Assembly: GCF_014197915.1 (NCBI RefSeq)
Contig: NZ_JACIGK010000021.1
Coordinates: 24,324 to 88,323, forward strand
DNA length: 64,000 bases
Direction: 5' to 3'
Source of the DNA: Roseospira visakhapatnamensis
GTDB taxonomy: Bacteria; Pseudomonadota; Alphaproteobacteria; Rhodospirillales; Rhodospirillaceae
Below the pieces are notes generated by a model, which searched no databases, was not told the DNA's origin, and was given only the letters and a program-made list of their open reading frames with translations. This document shows, piece after piece, positions 46,253 through 54,963 of the stretch. Position numbers and translations under genes: made by a program. Every line of letters begins with the position of its first letter. Position 1 is the stretch's first letter.

Positions 46253-47011
46253 ATGAGTCTGTTTGACATCAAGGCCAAGACGGCCATGGTCACGGGCGGG
46301 ACACGCGGCCTTGGTCGCGGCATGGCGGAGGCCCTGCTTGAGGCAGGCGCCGAGGTGGTGGTCTTCGGCACGTCGGAGGGCGTCGTCGCGCTCGCCGAGG
46401 CGTATCGCGGCAAGGGGTTCGCCTGCCACGGCATCGCGGTGGACCTGGGGAACGAGGCGGCGCGCGACGCCGCGTTCACCGAGGCGCTGGCCCTGCTCGG
46501 CGGACGCCTGGACATCCTCGTCAATTCCGCCGGCGTCCAGCGCCGCCATGCCTCCGAGGCGTTCCCGCTCGAGGACTGGGAAGCGGTTCTCAACGTGAAT
46601 CTGACCGCCGTCTTCGCGATGTGCCAGCTTGCCGGGCGCGTCATGCTGGCCCAGGGACAGGGCAAAATCATCAACATCGCCTCGCTGCTGAGCTTTTTCG
46701 GCGGCTACACGGTCCCCGCCTACGCCGCCAGCAAGGGGGGGGTGATGCAGTTGACCAAGGCCCTCGCCAACGAATGGGCGTCCAGGGGCATCAACGTCAA
46801 CGCGATCGCGCCCGGCTACATGGCGACGGACATGAACACCGCCCTGTTGGCCGACGCGGGGCGCAATGCCGAAATCAGCGCCCGTATCCCGACCCACCGC
46901 TGGGGCACGCCCGAGGACATGATGGGGCCGCTGCTCTTCCTGGCCTCGTCGGCGTCCGACTACGTCAACGGCGCCATCCTGCCGGTCGATGGCGGGTACC
47001 TCGGGCGGTAG
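46253..47011 (+). CDS. KduD-like short-chain dehydrogenase (5-keto sugar-acid reductase)
   Basis: A 252-residue SDR with cofactor motif TGGTRGLG (14-21), NSAG, and the catalytic Ser144, Tyr157 and Lys161 (YAASKGG). It closely follows KduD (2-dehydro-3-deoxygluconate 5-dehydrogenase) in IINIASLLSFFGGYTVPAYA and APGYMATDMNTALLAD, and gluconate 5-dehydrogenase is its near relative. I chose ATG 46253, with AAGGAA at 8 nt, over ATG 46247 with only 2 nt spacing. It is the last gene of the plus-strand sugar-acid set. Confidence 0.88.
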   Translation: MSLFDIKAKTAMVTGGTRGLGRGMAEALLEAGAEVVVFGTSEGVVALAEAYRGKGFACHGIAVDLGNEAARDAAFTEALALLGGRLDILVNSAGVQRRHASEAFPLEDWEAVLNVNLTAVFAMCQLAGRVMLAQGQGKIINIASLLSFFGGYTVPAYAASKGGVMQLTKALANEWASRGINVNAIAPGYMATDMNTALLADAGRNAEISARIPTHRWGTPEDMMGPLLFLASSASDYVNGAILPVDGGYLGR

Positions 47012-47028
47012 GTTCGCAGCATCCGGCG

Positions 47029-48720
47029 TCAGGGCGTCGCCGCGCCGCGCCGGTGCAGGGCCAGCGCCAGCGGCGTGTGGGCCTTGGGCGTCTTGTGCAC
47101 GAAGTGCGACCGGGCGATGTGGTAGGACGGATCGAACCCGAAGAAGTTCAGCCGCATGTGCTCCAGCTCGGCGGTCTGATAGGCGGCGAGCGGCCGTGCG
47201 GCCTCGTCGGCGGCCCGCCGCGCGGCCTTGTCGGCCAGGCGGGCGTCCAGCGTCCGGGGATCGGCGGCCAGGGCGGCCAGCCGCTGGCGCAGGTCGGCCC
47301 GGAACGCCGCCGCGTCCGCCCCGAAGGCATCGTCCAGCAGGCCCAGGCGCAGGGCCTCGGCCGTGCCCATGGGCAGGCGGGCTTCGGCGATCCGTCGGGC
47401 GCGGGCCTCCCCGACCCGGCGGGGCAGCACGTAGGTCCAGTACTCCGACCCGTACAGATTGCCCATGCCCTTGTAGTGCGGATTCAGCACCACGCCCGCG
47501 CGCGCCCACACCACGTCCGCCGCCAGCGCCAGGAACACGCCGCCGGCCCCGGCGTTGCCCTGCATCGCGCTGACCACCCAGCGGTCGGTTCGGGTCAGGA
47601 TGGCGCCGGCCAGATCGTTCATGGCCCGGATGGTGGCCCAGGACTCGTCGGCGGGACTGTCGGCGGCCTCGATCACCGTCAGATGCAGTCCGTTCGACCA
47701 GAACTCCGGGCCGCCCATCAGGGCGATGATGCGTTCGTCGCCGTCCACGGCCGCCAGGAAGGCGGCGCGCAGGCGCCGGCACTGGTCGGCGGTCATGGCC
47801 CCGTTGTGGAATGGGAAGTGGATAAAACACACGCCGTCCTGGCGTTCGGTCCAGATCTCCAGGGGGCCGGCGGGAAGCTCGGGCACCTCCGCCAGCCGCT
47901 GCCGGCCCAGCACCCGAACGGCCGGCAGCTTGAGGGGGTCGCACGCGCCGGAGCGGTCGATCAGATGGCCGATCCACACCGCGCCGTCGGTGGTGGCGAT
48001 GGCCACCGCCTCTCCCCCGGACCCCAGAACCTGACCGGGCGCGCCCGCCAGGCCCAACGCCGGGCGCGCGTGGTACAGCGAGACCGGAAGGCCGAGAATC
48101 TCGTCGCGCACGCCGGGAAAGCCGTCCGAGGCGCGCACCTTGGCCAGCACCTGGGCGGTGGTGTCGGTGGTCCAGTCGATGCGCCGGTCCGCCTGGGTCA
48201 TGGCCGGGCGGGGCCGGCCCGGGACCCCGGATGCGTCGGGCGACACGGGCGTGCCCCGGGTCTGGCCCGCCCGAATCTTGTCCAGGGCCTCGCGCACCGC
48301 CGCCACCGCGCCGTCGGTCACCTCGGTCCGGTACAGGCTGGACTTGGTGGCCGGCCGCATGGGGAAGGTCCGCGCCGCCCAGACGTCGCCCGCGTCCAGG
48401 TCGGCCGCCGCCTCGATGACGGTCACGCCCCAGGTGCGCGCGCCCTCCAGGATCGCCCAGTCCAGGGCCGAGGGTCCCCTGTCGCCGACGACGCCCGGAT
48501 GCACGATCAGGCAGCGCACGCGGCGCCACACGTCCTCGGGGATGGCGCGCTTGAGAAACGGTGCGATCACCAGGTCCGGCGCGAACAGGTCCACGGCCTC
48601 GCGCGTGACGTCGTCGGAGACATCGAACTCCACCGATACCGTGTGGCCGTCGTCCCGCAGGTCCACGAACAGACGCTGGGTCAGGCTGTTGAACCCGTGG
48701 GTCAGGAGCAAGAGGCGCAT
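47029..48720 (-). CDS. hypX: hydrogenase maturation protein HypX/HoxX
   Basis: A 563-residue two-domain protein. The N-terminal ~270 residues resemble formyl-tetrahydrofolate hydrolase/transferase (CLIVHPGVVGDRGPSALDWA). The C-terminal part is a crotonase-like domain (AMQGNAGAGGVFLALAADVV), and the tail NFFGFDPSYHIARSHFVHK is typical of HypX. Known HypX makes the active-site CO ligand from formyl-THF under aerobic conditions. It ends the hup-hyp operon, 1 nt after hypE, and suggests hydrogenase maturation in air. Confidence 0.92.
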   Translation of the reverse strand: MRLLLLTHGFNSLTQRLFVDLRDDGHTVSVEFDVSDDVTREAVDLFAPDLVIAPFLKRAIPEDVWRRVRCLIVHPGVVGDRGPSALDWAILEGARTWGVTVIEAAADLDAGDVWAARTFPMRPATKSSLYRTEVTDGAVAAVREALDKIRAGQTRGTPVSPDASGVPGRPRPAMTQADRRIDWTTDTTAQVLAKVRASDGFPGVRDEILGLPVSLYHARPALGLAGAPGQVLGSGGEAVAIATTDGAVWIGHLIDRSGACDPLKLPAVRVLGRQRLAEVPELPAGPLEIWTERQDGVCFIHFPFHNGAMTADQCRRLRAAFLAAVDGDERIIALMGGPEFWSNGLHLTVIEAADSPADESWATIRAMNDLAGAILTRTDRWVVSAMQGNAGAGGVFLALAADVVWARAGVVLNPHYKGMGNLYGSEYWTYVLPRRVGEARARRIAEARLPMGTAEALRLGLLDDAFGADAAAFRADLRQRLAALAADPRTLDARLADKAARRAADEAARPLAAYQTAELEHMRLNFFGFDPSYHIARSHFVHKTPKAHTPLALALHRRGAATP

Positions 48721-48721
48721 G

Positions 48722-49765
48722 TCAGCAGATCCGCGGCAGTTGCTCGCCGGCCAGCCAGTCGACGATTCGCCGGCCGCCCAGCAGCGTTTCCATTTGCACG
48801 AAGTGCTCCGCGTTCTCGACCACCCGGCCGATGACGGCGGCCTCCTGGCCCAGGGGATGAGACCGCATGGCCCGAAGCAGGGCGTCGGCGTGCTCCGGCG
48901 GGCAGATGGCCACCAGCTTGCCCTCGTTGGGCACGGTCAGCGGGTCCAGCCCGAGCAGTTCGCAGGCGCCGCGCACCGCCGGCTTGAGGGGCACGTCCGC
49001 CTCGCGGATGGCCATGCCGACGCCCGACTGATGGGCCAGTTCGTTGAGGGTGGCCGCCAGGCCCCCGCGCGTGGGGTCGCGCATGGCCCGGATCCCGGGG
49101 ACCGCCGCCACCATGTCCGCGACCAGCCCGTTGAGCGCCGCGCTGTCGGACAGGATGGGCGTCTCGAAGGCCAGGTTCTCGCGCTGCGACATGACCGCCA
49201 CGCCGTGATCGCCGAGGGTGCCGCTGACCAGGATCGCATCGCCCGGCCGGGCGCGGTCGCCGGCGATGTCCAGGCGGTCGTCGGTGATCACGCCCACCCC
49301 GGTGGTGGTGATGAACACGCCGTCGCAGCCGCCCCGCTCGACCACCTTGGTGTCGCCGGTCACCACGGAGACCCCCGCCGCGCGCGCCGCCGCCGCCATG
49401 GACCGGGCGATGGCGTCCAGGTCGGCCAGGGGCAGGCCCTCTTCCAGGATGAACCCCGCCGACAGGTACAGCGGCACCGCGCCGGACATGGCCACGTCGT
49501 TGACCGTGCCGTGCACCGCCAGCGAGCCGATGTCGCCGCCCGGGAAGACCCGGGGGGTGATCACATACCCGTCTGTGGTCATGACCACGCGGCCGGCCGG
49601 CAGCGACAGCAGGGCCTGGTCGTCGCCCCGCGCGAGTGTCGGGTCCTGGAACGCCGCGCCGAAGATCTCGTCGATCAACTGGATCATGGCGCGGCCACCG
49701 GCGCCATGGCTCATCTCGACCATGCCACGGCTCAGGTTCAGGGGGTGGGGGAATGGTCGGCGCAT
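48722..49765 (-). CDS. hypE: carbamoyl dehydratase HypE
   Basis: A 347-residue AIR-synthase-family protein that dehydrates the carbamoyl group on its C-terminal Cys to the cyanide ligand precursor. The required C-terminal motif PRIC is present, as are MSHGAGGRAM, DGYVITPRVFPGGDIG and ATP-site residues in VVTGDTKVVERG. It starts inside the end of hypD (28-nt overlap). Confidence 0.95.
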   Translation of the reverse strand: MRRPFPHPLNLSRGMVEMSHGAGGRAMIQLIDEIFGAAFQDPTLARGDDQALLSLPAGRVVMTTDGYVITPRVFPGGDIGSLAVHGTVNDVAMSGAVPLYLSAGFILEEGLPLADLDAIARSMAAAARAAGVSVVTGDTKVVERGGCDGVFITTTGVGVITDDRLDIAGDRARPGDAILVSGTLGDHGVAVMSQRENLAFETPILSDSAALNGLVADMVAAVPGIRAMRDPTRGGLAATLNELAHQSGVGMAIREADVPLKPAVRGACELLGLDPLTVPNEGKLVAICPPEHADALLRAMRSHPLGQEAAVIGRVVENAEHFVQMETLLGGRRIVDWLAGEQLPRIC

Positions 49766-50913
49766 TGCCTGTCCTCGCCATGTCGCGCGTCGCGGAAGCG
49801 TCCGTGGGTCCAGTATGCCGCGCAGGCCCCCTCGGAGGAGACCATGCAGGCGCCCACCGGCTTCTCCGGCGTGCAGGCGGTGCCGAACAGCCGGCAGTCC
49901 CGGGGCTCCTTCACCCCCCTGAGGATGGCGCCGCAGTCGCAGCCCCGGGGGTCCCGCCCGGCGGCGTCTGGAAGGGCGAAGCGCCGTTCCGCGTCCCAGG
50001 TGGCGTACCGGGTGTTGAACGTCAGGGCCGAATAGGGAACCGGCCCCAGGCCACGCCACGCGAACACCTTGCGCAGGTCGAACATGCCCGCCACCAGGGC
50101 CTGGGCCTTTTCATTGCCCCGCCGGGTGACCGCGCGGGCGTATTGAACCTCCACCTCGGCGCGGCCGTCATTGATTTGCCGCACCAGCATGAGCACCGCC
50201 TGGAGCACGTCCAGGGGTTCGAAGCCGGTGATGACCACCGGTTTCCGGTATTCCTCGGCGAAGAAGGCATAGGGCCGGGCGCCGATCACCGTGGAGACGT
50301 GGGCCGGCCCGATGAAGCCGTCCAGGGGCACCGAGCCCCCGTCCAGGTCGCGCACGTCGGGACTGTCCAGCAGACTCTGGATGGCCGCCGGGGTCAGCAC
50401 GTGATTGCAGAAGACCGAGAAGTTGCGCAGGTCCAGGGCCTCGGCGCGGGTCACCGCCATCGCCGTGGGCGGCGTGGTCGTCTCGAAGCCGATGGCGAAG
50501 AACACCACCGCACGGTCCGGGTGGGCCTGGGCGACGGCCACCGCGTCCAGGGTGGAATAGACCATGCGGACATCACCGCCCTCGGCCTTGACCTGGAGCA
50601 GGCTGGTTCCGCCGCTGCCCGGCACCCGCATCATGTCGCCGTAGGTGCACAGGATCACCCCGTGCTCGCGCACCAGGGCGATGGCCATGTCCAGGCGCCC
50701 CACGGGCAGCACGCAGACGGGGCAGCCCGGTCCGTGGATCAGGCGCACGGACCCGGGCAACAGGTCCTCCAGGCCATGGCGGGCGATGGCGTGGGTGTGG
50801 CCGCCGCAGAACTCCATCAGGTTGTAGCGCGTCTCCGGCCGGACGGCGGCGACGATGGCCCGCGCCAGACCCCGGCCCAGGGCGGCGTCCCGGTATTCGT
50901 CCACGTACTTCAT
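49738..50913 (-). CDS. hypD: Fe(CN)2CO scaffold protein HypD
   Basis: A 391-residue iron-sulfur scaffold on which cyanide and CO are attached to iron. The conserved motifs are MEFCGGHTHAI, GPGCPVCV and AIGFETTTP, with the C-terminal cysteine cluster (GCDCGAIL, DCRLFGTACTPEKPVGACM) for the [4Fe-4S] cluster. It lies 10 nt after hypC, its partner. Confidence 0.95.
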   Translation of the reverse strand: MKYVDEYRDAALGRGLARAIVAAVRPETRYNLMEFCGGHTHAIARHGLEDLLPGSVRLIHGPGCPVCVLPVGRLDMAIALVREHGVILCTYGDMMRVPGSGGTSLLQVKAEGGDVRMVYSTLDAVAVAQAHPDRAVVFFAIGFETTTPPTAMAVTRAEALDLRNFSVFCNHVLTPAAIQSLLDSPDVRDLDGGSVPLDGFIGPAHVSTVIGARPYAFFAEEYRKPVVITGFEPLDVLQAVLMLVRQINDGRAEVEVQYARAVTRRGNEKAQALVAGMFDLRKVFAWRGLGPVPYSALTFNTRYATWDAERRFALPDAAGRDPRGCDCGAILRGVKEPRDCRLFGTACTPEKPVGACMVSSEGACAAYWTHGRFRDARHGEDRQCADHSPTP

Positions 50914-50923
50914 GAGACCGCCC

Positions 50924-51169
50924 TCATGAGACGACCGGGGTCTCGGCCGCGCCGGCGGTCACCATCTCGGCGATCAGTGCCAGGGTGCGGTCGGCCTCCT
51001 CTGGATCCAGGCGCGACAGCGCGTAGCCGACATGCAGGATCACGTAGTCTCCCGGCGCCAGGTCCTCGACTAGGGCCACGGAGACGTCCTTGATCACCCC
51101 GCCGGCATCCACCCGAGCCATGGCGTCGGGCAGCAGGGCGAGGACCTTCGCGGGAACGGCAAGGCACAT
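50924..51169 (-). CDS. hypC: hydrogenase chaperone HypC
   Basis: An 81-residue chaperone starting with the required MCLAVPAKV (Cys2 binds iron). GDYVILHVGYALSRLD is the second family signature. It carries the Fe(CN)2CO unit with HypD to the large subunit. A second member, HupF at 55855, probably serves the structural cluster. Confidence 0.95.
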   Translation of the reverse strand: MCLAVPAKVLALLPDAMARVDAGGVIKDVSVALVEDLAPGDYVILHVGYALSRLDPEEADRTLALIAEMVTAGAAETPVVS

Positions 51170-51261
51170 GGCGGCGGCTCGGTTCGTGGTGGCATCCTGG
51201 CGTGATCGGCGCGCGTCCAGATGGCGCCCGTCCGCGCCCGGATGATGGGTCCGGGATCTAT

Positions 51262-51283
51262 GTATCCGAAACGTATCCGAAAC
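51262..51283. repeat. tandem 11-bp repeat in the hypF-hypC gap
   Basis: GTATCCGAAAC occurs twice without spacing in the 195-nt gap, the largest within the hyp genes. It is AT-richer than its surroundings and could mark an internal promoter or activator site for hypCDEX on the minus strand. Confidence 0.6.
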
Positions 51284-51364
51284 GCGGCTCCCGCGTCTCG
51301 ACTCTCGCGCCACCCCTGCGGACGTGAGGGCCGGACTCGCCGCCCGCACCCTGGCGCGGGGGTC

Positions 51365-52492
51365 CTAGGTCAAACTCGTCGCGTGGTGGGCGGCGATCCA
51401 GCCTTGCCCCAGGGCCAGCCCCGGGTCGCCCGGCGACACCACCCGGTGGGTGAGCACCGAAAGTCCCCGTGTCCGCAGGCCATGGGAGACCGCGCCGGTC
51501 AGAACCCGGTTCAGGAAGCACCCGCCGGACAGACCCACGGTGGTCAGGCCGGACCGCGCGGCGGCGCCGGTGGCCCAGTCCACCAGGGCGGCGGCCAGGG
51601 TGCCGTGGAACAGGTCGGCGCCGGCGGCGGGCGTGATCGCCTCGGTCAGTGCGGCCATCAGCGGCAGCGTATCGAGCGTCCCATCGTCGGCGATGGACCA
51701 GCCGCCGTCCAGAACCCGGGGCGTCGAGACCATCTTCTCCAGCGCCATCGGCGCCTGGCCCTCGAAGTCGGCCACCGGATGTACGTTCAGCAGCCCGCAG
51801 GCGGCGTCGAACAGGCGTCCGGCGGAACTGGTCTCCGGGCTGTTCAGGCGGCGCTCCAGGATCTGGCCCAGCATGCGGGCGTGCCGCTGCCGGGGAAAGC
51901 GGCGGGCGATCTCGTCGGTGCGGTCGAGCACATGCAGCACCGCCGCGCCCATGCGCCAGGGCTCGCGGGCGGCCACGTCGCCCCCGGGCTGCGGCAGGCG
52001 GCGCAGGTGGCCCAGCCGCTCCCAGACGGCGCCGTCCACCCGCAACAACTCGCCGCCCCAGGACTCGCCGCCCGGCCCCAGGCCGAAGCCGTCCAGGGCC
52101 AGCCCCAGCAGCGGCCCCACGTGCCCGTGCTCGGCCGCGACGGCGGCGATGTGGGCGTGATGATGCTGCACCGGCAGGGCCACGGCGCCGGTCTCGGCGG
52201 CCAGATCCTGGGCCGCGCGGGTGGAGTGGAAGTCGGGATGCAGGTCGTGGGCGATGACGGTGGGGGTCGCGCCCAGGATGGCGCGCATGCGGGGCACCAG
52301 GCGATCATAGGCGCCGCGTGTCTTCACGTCGCCCAGGTCGCCGACCGGGTGGGACAGGTGGGCGCGGCCGTCGCGCATCACCGACACCGACGCCTTCAGG
52401 AACGCGCCCATGCCCATCACCGGCGGCGGCGGTCCGGCGAGCCGGGCGCTGAACACCAGGAAGTCGGGCTTGACGGCGGCGGTGGGGGTCAT
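51365..52492 (-). CDS. hypF: short HypF, carbamoyltransferase domain only
   Basis: A 375-residue protein that corresponds only to the C-terminal Kae1-like part of HypF. Metal/ATP motifs are intact: [47 protein letters not shown] and [13 protein letters not shown]. Absent are the acylphosphatase domain, the zinc-finger pair and the YrdC domain that make full HypF about 750 residues. The frame starts cleanly at ATG overlapping the hypB stop by 4 nt, so this is a natural short form and not a truncated remnant. A short HypF is also known from Ralstonia eutropha hyp duplicates. Confidence 0.88.
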   Translation of the reverse strand: MTPTAAVKPDFLVFSARLAGPPPPVMGMGAFLKASVSVMRDGRAHLSHPVGDLGDVKTRGAYDRLVPRMRAILGATPTVIAHDLHPDFHSTRAAQDLAAETGAVALPVQHHHAHIAAVAAEHGHVGPLLGLALDGFGLGPGGESWGGELLRVDGAVWERLGHLRRLPQPGGDVAAREPWRMGAAVLHVLDRTDEIARRFPRQRHARMLGQILERRLNSPETSSAGRLFDAACGLLNVHPVADFEGQAPMALEKMVSTPRVLDGGWSIADDGTLDTLPLMAALTEAITPAAGADLFHGTLAAALVDWATGAAARSGLTTVGLSGGCFLNRVLTGAVSHGLRTRGLSVLTHRVVSPGDPGLALGQGWIAAHHATSLT

Positions 52493-53346
52493 GAGGCCGT
52501 CCTTTCGGAGGCATGGCGCGGCACGGCCGGCCGCCGGCTCAGGACCCAGTCCCGCCAGGCCTCCAGGCCGTCGCCCCGGGTGGCGGACACCGGCAGCACC
52601 TCCAGCGCGGGATTGATCCGCCGCGCATGGGCGACGCAGCGGTCCACGTCGAAGGTCACATGCGGCAGCAGGTCGATCTTGTTCAGGACCATGGCGTCGG
52701 CCGCGTGGAACATGTCGGGATACTTGAGGGGCTTGTCGTCGCCCTCGGTGACCGACAGGACCACCACCTTGTGGGCCTCGCCGAGGTCGAAGGCGGCGGG
52801 GCAGACCAGGTTGCCCACGTTCTCGATGAACAGCACGGTCCCGTCGGCGGGATCGAGCGTGGCCACCGCCCGGGCCACCATGGCGGCGTCCAGATGGCAG
52901 CCCTTGCCGGTGTTCACCTGGATGGCGGGCACGCCGGTCGCGCGGATGCGCTCGGCGTCCAGGCTGGTCTGCTGGTCGCCCTCGATCACCGCCAGTGGCA
53001 CCCAACGGGCCAGATCATCGAGGATGCGGGTGAGCAGCGTGGTCTTGCCCGACCCCGGCGAGGACACCAGGTTCACCGCCAGGATCCCGCGCGTCGCGAA
53101 CAGGGCGCGATTGCGGACGGCCAGCGCGTCGTTGGCGGCCAGGATGTCGCGCTCGACGCGCACCAGGCGCGTCGGATCCGGTGCCCGGTCATGGTGATGA
53201 TGAGGGTCATGAGGGTGGTCATGGTCATGATGGTCATGGTGGGGGTGCCGGTGGTCGTGACCATGATCATGATGACACGGGGCATCGGGACCCGTGTTCC
53301 GCCGGCCCTCGGTGCTGGCCTGGCCACATCCGCAGACGGTGCACAT
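52489..53346 (-). CDS. hypB: nickel GTPase HypB with His-rich tail
   Basis: A 285-residue GTPase that inserts nickel. It begins MCTVCGCG (high-affinity nickel motif), then a His/Asp-rich stretch at about 25-55 (for example [19 protein letters not shown]) able to store nickel. Walker [12 protein letters not shown], switch [23 protein letters not shown] and NKIDLLP (G4) follow. It overlaps both hypA and hypF. Confidence 0.95.
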   Translation of the reverse strand: MCTVCGCGQASTEGRRNTGPDAPCHHDHGHDHRHPHHDHHDHDHPHDPHHHHDRAPDPTRLVRVERDILAANDALAVRNRALFATRGILAVNLVSSPGSGKTTLLTRILDDLARWVPLAVIEGDQQTSLDAERIRATGVPAIQVNTGKGCHLDAAMVARAVATLDPADGTVLFIENVGNLVCPAAFDLGEAHKVVVLSVTEGDDKPLKYPDMFHAADAMVLNKIDLLPHVTFDVDRCVAHARRINPALEVLPVSATRGDGLEAWRDWVLSRRPAVPRHASERTAS

Positions 53347-53687
53347 CACGCTACCTCCAGTTCCTTGATCCGCATCGCGTCACCGTCCAGCACCTGCACC
53401 TGATAGCCGCCGCATCGGGGGCAGGGATCGAATCGACGGTCCACGGCGATCTCTGTCGCGCAGGTCATGCACCACCCCTTGCCGGGGGTGCGCAGCAGTT
53501 CCAGCCGGGCGCCCTCGGCCAGGGTGCCCTTCATCACCATGTCGAAGCAGAAACGGATGGCCTCCGGTTCGGCGTGCGACAGCGCCCCCAGTTCCAGCCA
53601 GACCGTGCGCACGTGGCTGAACGCCTGGCGCTCGGCCTCGGCCTCCAGGATGCGCAGGATGCCCTCTGTCAGCGCCAGTTCATGCAT
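53346..53687 (-). CDS. hypA: nickel chaperone HypA
   Basis: A 113-residue nickel carrier. MHELALTEG holds the nickel-binding N-terminus (His2), and CMTCATE together with CPRCGG forms the zinc site. It overlaps hupK by 8 nt upstream and meets hypB at TGATG. Confidence 0.95.
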   Translation of the reverse strand: MHELALTEGILRILEAEAERQAFSHVRTVWLELGALSHAEPEAIRFCFDMVMKGTLAEGARLELLRTPGKGWCMTCATEIAVDRRFDPCPRCGGYQVQVLDGDAMRIKELEVA

Positions 53688-54963
53688 GGGCCGCCGCCTC
53701 GCCTGGTGCGTCCATGGCACGCATATCGTCCAACCATAAATCGTATGTCACGCAGGGGTCGATCGCCAAGACCAGAAGATGAAGCCGCCGCGCCAGGGCC
53801 GTCCGGTCCGTGGCCGACCAGCCCAGCGGCGTCCGCGCCAGCACCCCGTCAGGATGCGCATTCCAGTCCGTGGGCGCTACGATTCGCCCGTCCGCGACCC
53901 GTCCGTCCGTCACGACCACCCGATGCAGCAACACACCGCGCGCCGTCTCCACGGCCGCCAACCCGACACCGGGACCGTCGGTCATGGTCACCGCGGCCGG
54001 CGGCGGTTCGCCCGCGGCGAGCGCCCGCAACGCCGCCTCCGCGCGCCGCAGGTCCAGCAGGCGCGCCACCAGCCGCGCCGCCAGCCCGGCGCCGGACGCC
54101 AGCAGGTCCGCCACCACGGGATGGTCGACGAGGCGGGCCATCGCCCCGGTCTCCGCCACCCTCCCGCGCCACGTCGGCGGGGCCCCGGCGCCGACCTCTG
54201 TCCGCAGGTCCTCGGCGACCTCCGCGAGCCGCCAGCCGACCAGCGGCCGCACCGCCCGGGCGGGCTCCGGGGCGCCATCCAGCGCCAGGGCCACGGCGCG
54301 GGCGGGGACGGTGTCGCCCGCCCGTGCCCAGGCGCGCACGGCTCCCGCCGACTCGGACAGCAGGGTGGCGTCGGGGAGCCATGTCCTCAACCGGGCCGAC
54401 AGGGCGGCCACGGCGGCGCCCAGGTCCGGCGGCGGCCATCCGTCGCCGTCGCCATCGTCGGCGCCGCCGATCCGGTCCCAGGCCGGGACCGCCGAGGGGA
54501 TCGCTCCGCGTGCCGTCGCCAGATCGCGCCGCAGCGCTCGCAGGCCCTCGGCGTCCACCGCCGCGCCCACCGGCGCCGCCCAGTCCAGACCGATCCGCAC
54601 CACGCCCTGGTCCAGCGCCTCGATCAGCACCAGCGCCGCGCGGGCGGCCATCGTGGCCGGGCGGGCCGCGCGGCCCGTGGCCGCCTCCATCGCCCCCAAG
54701 GCGGCCACGGTCTGCGCCGTGCCGCACAGCGAGTACAGCAGGCCCACGGTCCGCGCCGCCCGGTCCACCGGCAGCCCGGCCAGCACCGACGCGGCGCCGG
54801 GGTTGCGCGTCAGGGCCACCGTGACCCGCGCGACCCGTCCGTCGGCGATCCCCAGGATCAGGCGCAGGTGGCCCCCGGCCGGATCCACCGACCCGGCCGC
54901 CCCACGGACACCGGGGACATGCCGGTCGTCCTTGGCCTTGGCTTCGTCCCTAAAGGTATGCAT
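53680..54963 (-). CDS. hupK: HupK, degenerate large-subunit-like assembly protein
   Basis: A 427-residue Ala-rich protein with the plan of a [NiFe] large subunit but incomplete metal motifs: LCGTAQT stands where RICGVCT should be, and AIDPCVTYDLW replaces DPCLACSTH. HupK is thought to act as a scaffold for the Fe(CN)2CO unit during assembly of the large subunit. It overlaps hupH by 14 nt and hypA by 8 nt. ATG 54963 is used; a GTG one codon earlier is possible. Confidence 0.8.
   Translation of the reverse strand: MHTFRDEAKAKDDRHVPGVRGAAGSVDPAGGHLRLILGIADGRVARVTVALTRNPGAASVLAGLPVDRAARTVGLLYSLCGTAQTVAALGAMEAATGRAARPATMAARAALVLIEALDQGVVRIGLDWAAPVGAAVDAEGLRALRRDLATARGAIPSAVPAWDRIGGADDGDGDGWPPPDLGAAVAALSARLRTWLPDATLLSESAGAVRAWARAGDTVPARAVALALDGAPEPARAVRPLVGWRLAEVAEDLRTEVGAGAPPTWRGRVAETGAMARLVDHPVVADLLASGAGLAARLVARLLDLRRAEAALRALAAGEPPPAAVTMTDGPGVGLAAVETARGVLLHRVVVTDGRVADGRIVAPTDWNAHPDGVLARTPLGWSATDRTALARRLHLLVLAIDPCVTYDLWLDDMRAMDAPGEAAAHA

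Noticed and set aside
45119..48529. A 1136-codon minus-strand frame spanning the zinc dehydrogenase, KduD-like and hypX genes
   Set aside because: It crosses three well-supported genes in the wrong frame and has no domain-like sequence.
53180..53280. Tandem CAT/ATG-like repeats taken as a microsatellite
   Set aside because: They encode the His/Asp-rich nickel-storage stretch of HypB and stay in frame.
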